NCBI RefSeq assembly: GCF_023702715.1
Contig: NZ_CP098480.1
Coordinates: 1,984,001-2,048,000, forward strand
Length of the DNA: 64,000 bases
Reading direction: 5' to 3'
From: Acinetobacter sp. C32I
GTDB taxonomy: Bacteria > Pseudomonadota > Gammaproteobacteria > Pseudomonadales > Moraxellaceae
Below, piece after piece: positions 57,653 to 64,000 of the stretch. Made by a program: the position numbers and the translations under genes. Every line of letters starts with the position of its first letter. The stretch's first letter is position 1. The notes below the pieces were generated by a model. That model did not search any database, had not been told where the DNA came from, and saw only the letters and a program-made list of their open reading frames with translations.

Positions 57653-57960
57653 TTACTTATATATCCTCGAAGTGAAATTATATGCAGCTATGTTTTGTTT
57701 AATTATATTAACTACATCTTTTTAATTATTAATACTTACCATCAACCAATATTTTTCAAGCCAGCTCTACCCTCTACAATTTGGCTTAGTTGATTAGCCT
57801 TAAAGCTACTTCATTCCGCCCTTGAAATGTATACATCCCACGAACAGTATAAGTGGGCTATTTTTGAATGCTCGGATATGAGGAAGCCTTTAGATATGAC
57901 GAGGAACTATTACGAACAAAAAGATAGTCAATAGTTCACTTATGATTATATTACTGAAAA
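57653..57960. other. AT-rich intergenic region with a possible gene remnant
   Basis: About 308 bases separate two minus-strand genes. The left half is very AT-rich and empty. The right half, 57827-57934 on the plus strand, holds a 35-codon open frame (MYTSHEQYKWAIFECSDMRK onward) with a less biased composition. It has no ribosome-binding site and is probably a fragment of an unknown gene. Confidence 0.4.
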
Positions 57961-58533
57961 TCAAGCCACAACATGTTTTAATCGCAATTCAGCCAAATAT
58001 TTCCCAAACTTGCGTGCAGTTTCCAGATCCCCTTCAGGTGGTGTTACTTCCACACTGGCATTATCCGATTGGGTCATTAAACCCAAAAAGCTCGACATCC
58101 GGTTAATATCTGAAGGGCTTCTGCCTGTTGGCATAAACGGTAAGCCTGCCCACAACATACCATGTTGCATCGCAAATAAATTAATTTGCTGCAACACCGC
58201 CAACTTATCGCCACTGAGCCCACCACCATTGGTAAAACCCGCTGCCAACTTACCCTGCCAAGTACGCGCCAACCACCGTTTAGAAGAATCCTCCATAAAC
58301 TGCTTCAGCGCAGAGGTCAGGCTTCCCATATAGGTCGGGCACCCCATTACAATCACGTCAGCTTGGTCGAGTAAATCCCATTGTGGTGCAGCCACAGAAA
58401 GCAGATGCACTTCTGCACCCGCTTGCTCTGCGCCCTGAGCAATATATTGCGCAACTTTGGCCGTATGCCCATAAGGGCTATGATAAACCACACAAACTTT
58501 AACTTGGGAAATCACGTGTTCTATAACAGACAT
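57961..58533 (-). CDS. Flavodoxin-fold NAD(P)H-dependent oxidoreductase (WrbA-like)
   Basis: The 190-residue protein has the flavodoxin FMN loop YHSPYGHTAKVAQYI near residue 15 and the second loop VIVMGCPTYMGSLTSALKQF near 62. TNGGGLSGDK, a third isoalloxazine-side loop, lies near 102. This pattern fits WrbA-like or general flavodoxin-family quinone reductases. The substrate and physiological role are not readable. I start at the ATG at 58533 rather than the TTG at 58551. Confidence 0.87.
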   Translation of the reverse strand: MSVIEHVISQVKVCVVYHSPYGHTAKVAQYIAQGAEQAGAEVHLLSVAAPQWDLLDQADVIVMGCPTYMGSLTSALKQFMEDSSKRWLARTWQGKLAAGFTNGGGLSGDKLAVLQQINLFAMQHGMLWAGLPFMPTGRSPSDINRMSSFLGLMTQSDNASVEVTPPEGDLETARKFGKYLAELRLKHVVA

Positions 58534-58616
58534 GGAAAATTTAAAAACCAATGAATTAGATCAAGTTTAACATTTTTAAATGCGGCAAGGCGAATCCAGC
58601 GTGTAAAGCCTGCAAT

Positions 58617-59357
58617 TTATTGCATAAACACCAAGCTTGCCATTCGTCCCGTTTTCGGATCACGGCGATAAGAAAAATAGTCTTGGGCCTGTTGATAAGA
58701 ACACTGATCTCCGCCTAAAACCGTCTTTACACCTAAGCGATTAAGAATAAAACGAGCAATCGCATATAAATCAGCTTGGTATTTCCCTTCAACTTGACCC
58801 GCAATAAATGCAGAAGCCAATTCAGTATATTTGTCACAGAAAACGGTTTTGACTTCAGCTCCCACTTCAAAACAAGGTTGGCTGATCGCTGCGCCCAACC
58901 ATGCCCAGCTCGGCTGAGACTGCATTTCAGCCACAGTATTTTCGACAATGCCATTGGCCAAGCCACGCCAACCAGCATGTAGGTTGGCAACTTCTGTCCC
59001 TTCGGCATTCCCCAACACCACAGGCAAGCAATCAGCCGTCATCATCATTAAGGCATGACCTGCTTTTTGTGTGACCAAAGCATCACCTTCAAGGGCTACA
59101 AATGGAATCTGTTCATTGATGGTATGGCAAATCGTGCTATGTGTTTGTGTCATCCACGTGATTTTATCTACACCAAATGCAGATAACTGATTCAGTAATA
59201 ACATACGGTGCTGCTGAACACGTTGCGCATCATCATTGACATGCAAAGCCAAATTAAATCCTGCTAGATTTTGATTCGACGTTGCAATGGTTTGAGCATG
59301 TTCAATCCGCGTTTGTGCCACATAGACCCCTTTCGGCAAGCCTTGTACAAATTCCAT
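58617..59357 (-). CDS. pgeF: Peptidoglycan editing factor PgeF (YfiH, laccase-domain)
   Basis: PgeF/YfiH proteins remove misincorporated serine-containing peptides in peptidoglycan precursors and were earlier called polyphenol oxidases. The 246-residue protein has the His/Cys metal-site motifs THSTICH near residue 72, MTADCLPVVLG near 107 and NLHAGWRGLANGIV near 126, plus YQQAQDYFSYRRD at the end. The ATG at 59357 has AGGAGATAG upstream, so the longer frame to 59453 is rejected. rluD lies 147 bases upstream across a REP-like element. Confidence 0.9.
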   Translation of the reverse strand: MEFVQGLPKGVYVAQTRIEHAQTIATSNQNLAGFNLALHVNDDAQRVQQHRMLLLNQLSAFGVDKITWMTQTHSTICHTINEQIPFVALEGDALVTQKAGHALMMMTADCLPVVLGNAEGTEVANLHAGWRGLANGIVENTVAEMQSQPSWAWLGAAISQPCFEVGAEVKTVFCDKYTELASAFIAGQVEGKYQADLYAIARFILNRLGVKTVLGGDQCSYQQAQDYFSYRRDPKTGRMASLVFMQ

Positions 59358-59389
59358 AACTATCTCCTGAGCTATATGTTCTACCGTCA

Positions 59390-59495
59390 GCCCCTCCCTG
59401 ACCCTCCCCAATAAGAAAAGGGAGTTTAAAGCACTGTAAGACATTGAATTCAAGAAAGTCTCCCTCCTTTAAGGAGGGAGACTTGGAGGGAGGTA
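59390..59495. repeat. REP/BIME-like inverted repeat pair
   Basis: Two GC-rich units face each other in the rluD-pgeF gap. The first (59390-59424) holds CCCCTCCCTGACCCTCCCC. The second (59458-59495) holds the perfect hairpin GTCTCCCTCCTT, T, AAGGAGGGAGAC (59458-59482) followed by TTGGAGGGAGG. Similar units are scattered in Acinetobacter genomes from memory. They can stabilise or end mRNA. Confidence 0.65.
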
Positions 59496-59504
59496 GAGCT
59501 TTAC

Positions 59505-60554
59505 TTAATACGCTTCATTTTCACTACGCAACACTTCAAGCAATTGGGTGAAATCTTCTGGCCACGGTGCTTCAAACATCATTTCCTCACCTGTGCGAGG
59601 ATGAACCAGCCCCAACTTTGCGGCATGCAATGCCTGACGTTTAAAGCTACGCAACATATCCGTGAGTTTTTCCGAAGCACCCGCTGGGAAACGTACACGA
59701 TTCACATAAACAGGATCACCGACCAAACCATGTCCCAAATAGCTAAAATGCACACGAATCTGATGGGTACGGCCTGTTTCCAGTTGTGCCTGAACGCGGG
59801 TAAAGTCACGGAAGCGTTCCTTCACATTGTAATGCGTCACAGCATCACGTCCGCCCGGTAAAATCGCCATTTTGATACGATCAACAGGATGACGTTTAAT
59901 CGGTTCATCAATGGTGCCACCAGCAATAATGTTGCCATAAGCAACCAGATCATAAACGCGGTAAACCGTTTTCTTCGCCAATTGCTTGCTGAGTGAGAAT
60001 TGCGCTTCTAGATTTTTCGCCACCACCAATAAGCCACTGGTGTCCTTATCAATACGATGTACCAAACCTGCACGAGAAAGCTCAGCCAGTTTCGGAGCAT
60101 GGTAAAGCAAGGCATTGACTAAGGTTCCGGTTGGATTGCCTGCGCCCGGATGCACCACCATGCCCACTTCTTTATTGATGACAATGATATCGTCATCTTC
60201 ATAGACAATATTTAATGGAATATTTTCTGGCTGGCTTGAAGTTTGCGCTTCAAGTTCGACTTCAAGGGTAAGCAGCTCATTGCCTTCACAGCGGTACTTG
60301 GGCTTAACAATGTTACCATTTACCAACAGATGACCATCTTTCATCCATTGCTTGAGTTTTTCGCGAGAAAAATCGCTCCAAACCATTGCGGCAACCTGAT
60401 CAATACGTTGACCTAAATAGTTTTCATCAAGTTGAATTTGCAACGATAAACGTGTTGCAGTTGAGTCGGAATTATGATTATCTGCATCGACAGAATCTTC
60501 GAGTAAGAAATCTGTTTCAGAGAAGTTTGAATTGGAAGATTGTGCTGAAGTCAT
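59505..60554 (-). CDS. rluD: 23S rRNA pseudouridine synthase RluD
   Basis: RluD makes pseudouridines 1911, 1915 and 1917 in helix 69 of 23S rRNA. The 349-residue protein has an N-terminal S4 domain (GQRIDQVAAMVWSDFSREKL near residue 48). The catalytic domain holds the aspartate in GLVHRIDKDTSGLLVVAK near 162-179, and RTHQIRVHFSYLGHGLVGD lies near 270. The first 35 residues look disordered. An ATG at 60590 would add 12 residues. It diverges from bamD, the common gammaproteobacterial order. Confidence 0.93.
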   Translation of the reverse strand: MTSAQSSNSNFSETDFLLEDSVDADNHNSDSTATRLSLQIQLDENYLGQRIDQVAAMVWSDFSREKLKQWMKDGHLLVNGNIVKPKYRCEGNELLTLEVELEAQTSSQPENIPLNIVYEDDDIIVINKEVGMVVHPGAGNPTGTLVNALLYHAPKLAELSRAGLVHRIDKDTSGLLVVAKNLEAQFSLSKQLAKKTVYRVYDLVAYGNIIAGGTIDEPIKRHPVDRIKMAILPGGRDAVTHYNVKERFRDFTRVQAQLETGRTHQIRVHFSYLGHGLVGDPVYVNRVRFPAGASEKLTDMLRSFKRQALHAAKLGLVHPRTGEEMMFEAPWPEDFTQLLEVLRSENEAY

Positions 60555-60625
60555 TTGATGATCGGTACAAAAATGGTTTAATAGCACCATTGTAGCTCAT
60601 TGCCCAGAATAACAGAGGAGTTTTT

Positions 60626-61723
60626 ATGTCGCTACCACGTTATAAAATTACGGTGCTTGCACTATCTTTAGGTGTAGCGTCTGCATTTGTGGGCTGTAGC
60701 AGCAATCCAAGCAAGAAAGAAGTGGTTGATAAAGGACCACAATCGAGTGAACAGGTTTATTTTGAAAAGGCAATAAAATCACTTGAACGCAATCAATATA
60801 CGGATGCCGTCAAGTCACTGGAAGCTTTAGATACCTATTATCCAACGGGTCAATATACGCAACAGGCTCAACTTGAGCTGCTTTATGCGAAATTTAAACA
60901 AAAAGATTATGAAGGTACGATTGCACTTGCAGATCGTTTCATTCGCTTAAATCCACAACATCCCAATGTTGATTATGCCTACTATGTTCGTGGCGTAGCC
61001 AATATGGAAATGAACTACGACAGTTTGATTCGTTATACATCTTTACAGCAATCACACCGTGATGTGAGCTATGTCAAACTCGCATATCAAAACTTTGTCG
61101 AATTAATTCGTCGTTTCCCAAGTAGCCAATATTCGGTAGATGCGGCACAACGCATGAAATTTATCGGTCAAGAATTGGCTGAAAGTGAAATGAACGCTGC
61201 ACGTTTCAATATTGAACGTAAAGCATGGTTGGCTGCAGCTGAACGGGCACAATGGGTGATTGAACATTATCCACAGACCCCACAAACACCAGAAGCATTA
61301 GCAACCTTAGCGTATAGCTATCAAAAGTTGGGCGATCAAGCGACCTCACAACAATATATTGAGATTTTAAAACTCAACTATCCAAACTTGGTCAAATCGA
61401 ATGGTGAAGTGAATTTACGTGCTGCACGTAAAGAAGGTAGTTGGGTCAACCGCGCTACACTCGGTTTGCTCGGACGTGAATCAAAAACTGTACAAGTTAA
61501 AGATGAAGCCAAAAGCGATGTGGAACAACGTAGCTTAACCAATCGTCTCAGCTTTGGTTTATTGGATAAACCAGAAACAAAACAAGCGGCTCCAGCACCT
61601 GTTGCTGCGCCAGAAGCACCTGCGGCAACAGAGAGTAAACCCAGCTGGAAAAACCGTTTAAGTTTTGGCCTACTCGATAAGCCAGAAGCGAGCAATACAT
61701 CTGAGGATGATGCTGCAAACTAA
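60626..61723 (+). CDS. bamD: Outer membrane assembly lipoprotein BamD with an extended C-terminus
   Basis: BamD is the essential TPR lipoprotein of the BAM complex. The signal ends in lipobox FVGC with cysteine 24. Five TPR-type helix pairs cover about residues 40-250 (for example DYAYYVRGVANMEMNYDSLI). E. coli BamD has 245 residues; this one has 365. The extra C-terminal 100 residues contain NRATLGLLGRES, then NRLSFGLLDKPE twice, separated by a proline/alanine-rich spacer. AGAGGAG precedes the ATG. Confidence 0.94.
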   Translation: MSLPRYKITVLALSLGVASAFVGCSSNPSKKEVVDKGPQSSEQVYFEKAIKSLERNQYTDAVKSLEALDTYYPTGQYTQQAQLELLYAKFKQKDYEGTIALADRFIRLNPQHPNVDYAYYVRGVANMEMNYDSLIRYTSLQQSHRDVSYVKLAYQNFVELIRRFPSSQYSVDAAQRMKFIGQELAESEMNAARFNIERKAWLAAAERAQWVIEHYPQTPQTPEALATLAYSYQKLGDQATSQQYIEILKLNYPNLVKSNGEVNLRAARKEGSWVNRATLGLLGRESKTVQVKDEAKSDVEQRSLTNRLSFGLLDKPETKQAAPAPVAAPEAPAATESKPSWKNRLSFGLLDKPEASNTSEDDAAN

Positions 61724-61743
61724 TTTGCAATCACCTGATACAT

Positions 61744-61775
61744 CAAACAGGCAAGTCTCCCTTGCCTGTTTTTTA
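61744..61775 (+). terminator. Terminator of bamD
   Basis: AACAGGCAAG (61746-61755) pairs with CTTGCCTGTT (61761-61770), followed by a T run. Confidence 0.9.
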
Positions 61776-61851
61776 TTTTATGCAACAATGATTCCTGACA
61801 TTTTGCAATGCAACAATGTTCTACTCCCCCGTCTTAAATGGTTAAACACAC

Positions 61852-63741
61852 ATGGCAATTCCACAACATACGATTGATCAAATTTTAGATCGAACCGACA
61901 TCGTCGATTTGATCGGTCAGCGTGTGAAGTTAAAAAAGACGGGACGTACTTATTCGGGCTGTTGTCCTTTCCATCAGGAAAAATCACCCTCTTTCCATGT
62001 TTATCGTGATAAGCAATATTTTCATTGCTTCGGCTGTCAGGCCAACGGCAATGCCATTCGCTTCTTGATGGATATTGATGGTCGTAATTTTGTCGATGTG
62101 ATGAAAGAACTGTCGAATAAAACAGGCATCGAACTCCCCAAAGACAATCAGGACAATAAAAAACTCTCTTATAAACGCAGCCCTCAGCAAGTTGCGGCTC
62201 CACAGCCAACAGTTGTACCTGTAGTCGAGAATGCCACACCCGCACCCGAGACTGAGGAGTTTATCGACGGACATTTTATCGATATGGATCGTTATATGGA
62301 TGATCCTTTTGCCCAGTTCGATCCATCATTCAGTATTATCGATGAACAGGTGCAGGAAGGTAATCTTTACGATTTATTGGAAAATGTAGCGCAATTCTAC
62401 GAACGCCAACTCCCAAATAGTCAAAAGGCACAGAACTATTTTAAACAGCGTGGCTTATCCACACAGACCATTCAATTTTGGCGTTTGGGTTATGCCCCTG
62501 AAGACTGGCAGCATTTAGAAAAAGCCTTTCCACAAGATATTGAAGGTTTAAAACAACTTGGCTTAATTCGTTCCAGTGACAGTGGTCGAGATTTCGATTT
62601 ATTGCGTGAACGTGTCATCTTCCCGATTCGTGATCATAAAGGCCGTGTGGTAGGTTTTGGGGGGCGCGCCTTAAACGATGAGATTAAGCCCAAATATATC
62701 AACTCGCCTGATTCGGAAGTGTTCCATAAGAATCAATTGCTTTATGGCTTATATGAAGGCCGTAAACTCAAGGCCAATGACTGGTTGATGGTCGAAGGTT
62801 ATATGGACGTGATTGCCTTGCAGCAATATGGAATTAATGGTGCTGTCGCAACACTAGGAACAGCCAGTAATGCCGATCATTTAACCACCCTGTTTAAACA
62901 AAATTCTCGAATTACCATTGCCTTTGATGGCGATGCCGCAGGTCAAAAAGCGGCACGACGCACCTTGGAAATTGCACTACCACTACTCAATGATGGTCGT
63001 GAATTAAAATTCTTTGTACTTCCTAATGAGCACGATCCTGACTCGCTGATTCGTCGTGAAGGCTTAGAAAACTTCCAAAAATTATTACAGCAAGCGCCGC
63101 TTTTATCTGACTTTGTGTTTGCTCATTTAACAGGACAGCATGACGTCAGTACCCCTGAAGGCAAAAGTCTGGTCATGGGTGAACTGCGTGAATTAACGGA
63201 GTTATTACCCAAACATGGCTCATTCCGTTATTTGCTGAGTCAGTCTTTCCGTGAAAAACTCGGTCTAGGCAAACGCTTTACCCCGCAAATCAGCCACGAT
63301 GCCTCTTTATCTTTTAATATTCAGACCAAAGATGAAGATTTTGCGGTAGCAATTCTGATGCATCATCCCTTCCTGTATATTCATTTTGAAGAGCTACGCG
63401 CGGTGATTGATCAAAATGAATTATTGGCCAAGATTTTAGCGGCGCTGAATATTGTATTTGATGATCTTCCTGATGATCAGGAATTGGCAACCTATTATGT
63501 GCTGGGCGGTTGTAGTAGTTATAGCCATGAACTGGCTGATATTATGCAGCGTACCAATATCCAATCCTTAACCCAAGCACCTGAAGTTGCCGATAAACTT
63601 GCGAAAGAATATGCGCTAGGGCTACAAGAGAAGTATTTGCGCTTAAAACTAAAATCGCCAATTTCTTTAATTGAATCGCGTAATTTACGTCAACAACTGA
63701 ATGAATTGACCAAACAGATTAGTTTGCGTTTATTGTCTTAA
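61852..63741 (+). CDS. dnaG: DNA primase
   Basis: DnaG makes RNA primers at the replication fork. The 629-residue protein has the N-terminal zinc ribbon (C38, H41, C59 and C62 in CPFH and CFGC) and the RNA polymerase core. The TOPRIM glutamate and aspartates lie in MVEGYMDVIALQ and AFDGDAAGQKAA (residues about 310 and 355). A C-terminal DnaB-binding region follows. The start is at the ATG at 61852. It converges with hemA, with a gap of 7 bases. Confidence 0.97.
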   Translation: MAIPQHTIDQILDRTDIVDLIGQRVKLKKTGRTYSGCCPFHQEKSPSFHVYRDKQYFHCFGCQANGNAIRFLMDIDGRNFVDVMKELSNKTGIELPKDNQDNKKLSYKRSPQQVAAPQPTVVPVVENATPAPETEEFIDGHFIDMDRYMDDPFAQFDPSFSIIDEQVQEGNLYDLLENVAQFYERQLPNSQKAQNYFKQRGLSTQTIQFWRLGYAPEDWQHLEKAFPQDIEGLKQLGLIRSSDSGRDFDLLRERVIFPIRDHKGRVVGFGGRALNDEIKPKYINSPDSEVFHKNQLLYGLYEGRKLKANDWLMVEGYMDVIALQQYGINGAVATLGTASNADHLTTLFKQNSRITIAFDGDAAGQKAARRTLEIALPLLNDGRELKFFVLPNEHDPDSLIRREGLENFQKLLQQAPLLSDFVFAHLTGQHDVSTPEGKSLVMGELRELTELLPKHGSFRYLLSQSFREKLGLGKRFTPQISHDASLSFNIQTKDEDFAVAILMHHPFLYIHFEELRAVIDQNELLAKILAALNIVFDDLPDDQELATYYVLGGCSSYSHELADIMQRTNIQSLTQAPEVADKLAKEYALGLQEKYLRLKLKSPISLIESRNLRQQLNELTKQISLRLLS

Positions 63742-63748
63742 TTATCCA

Positions 63749-64000
63749 TTACTGGCGTGGCTTACGTTCGTGTTCAAACACATCTTGCAGATGTTGCTGT
63801 AGCCATTCGAAATAATCTGGGTTTTCGGCTTTCGCCGCTTCTCTGAGTAGAATTGAAGTGGGATGCATCAACTTTTGTGTCAGGCGATGTGCAAACTCTT
63901 GCATCACCTGTTCTGCTGCATGACCATGTTGCAGTGATTCTAAAGCATGCGCCAACTCTTTTTGACTGACTTCTTCACTATGTTGACGATAAGCCTGAAT
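63749..64000 (-). CDS. hemA: Glutamyl-tRNA reductase, C-terminal end
   Basis: The frame is open from the window edge and ends at 63749. Read leftward it gives ...[20 protein letters not shown], then [20 protein letters not shown] near the end. This is the C-terminal dimerisation helix of HemA, which reduces glutamyl-tRNA to glutamate-1-semialdehyde in the first committed step of tetrapyrrole synthesis. The catalytic part lies outside the window. hemJ, a later step of heme synthesis, is also in this window. Confidence 0.88.
   Translation of the reverse strand: MQAYRQHSEEVSQKELAHALESLQHGHAAEQVMQEFAHRLTQKLMHPTSILLREAAKAENPDYFEWLQQHLQDVFEHERKPRQ

Overview
The window is a chromosomal segment of a gammaproteobacterium of the genus Acinetobacter. 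The base composition is AT-rich (about 40% GC by eye). The gene set and local orders fit Moraxellaceae: pilT-pilU beside yggS, fur facing bamE next to rnfH, rep-dut-algC-argB, minCDE, aat-bpt, the str operon rpsL-rpsG-fusA-tuf, fabB-hemJ, a coaD-ferredoxin pair, and rnpB beside tandem tRNA-Met genes. I see no insertion sequence, prophage, CRISPR array or plasmid function. This is core chromosome with small pockets of accessory or poorly known DNA.

Layout. 1-3.4 kb: a truncated YfcH-type epimerase, a small membrane protein, a candidate structured RNA, a GNAT enzyme, a VOC protein and a crotonase. 3.5-8.4 kb: the SbcCD nuclease. 8.4-10.5 kb: a HAD phosphatase, a secreted protein and a lipoprotein, with a duplicated fragment of the HAD gene showing past recombination. 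10.7-16.2 kb: yggS, the twitching ATPases pilT/pilU, fur, bamE, rnfH and an NSS-like transporter. 16.4-19.5 kb: a hemerythrin, a frameshifted nucleotidyltransferase-like gene, a class II amidotransferase and an OlsB-like acyltransferase. 19.6-25.5 kb: argB, algC, dut, rep and an OmpA-type lipoprotein, all on the minus strand. 25.9-30.3 kb: a membrane acyltransferase, a voltage-sensor-like protein without a visible pore, minCDE and a small conserved protein. 30.4-38.5 kb: ftsK, trxB, a methyltransferase, the N-degron transferases aat and bpt, and rimI. 38.6-41 kb: two paralogous PF10118 proteins and an unusual 38-bp tandem repeat array. 41-47 kb: the str operon with a candidate leader peptide before fusA, then an EcsC-family gene. 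47.4-51 kb: fabB, hemJ, two secreted proteins and an HEXXH protein. 51-54.7 kb: three tandem micro-genes for one-helix membrane proteins, then nadE and a coupled unknown gene. 54.8-64 kb: two tRNA-Met genes, rnpB, ferredoxin, coaD, smpB, a flavodoxin-fold protein, pgeF, rluD, bamD, dnaG and the end of hemA.

The most interesting part is the micro-operon at 51057-51489. Three related proteins of 32, 32 and 53 residues each have a good ribosome-binding site. The operon has its own promoter and shares a terminator with the facing gene. An 18-bp palindrome lies exactly between the -35 and -10 boxes, and its design resembles the operators of the fatty-acid-responsive TetR regulators FabR and DesT. 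Other leads are the 38-bp hairpin repeats with a 10-copy hexanucleotide insertion downstream of tuf, the 20-residue ORF between rpsG and fusA, a three-hairpin RNA candidate at 1363-1520, and a repeated motif in the extended C-terminus of BamD.

All calls come from reading motifs, start sites and local symmetry by eye. No database search or folding calculation was run.
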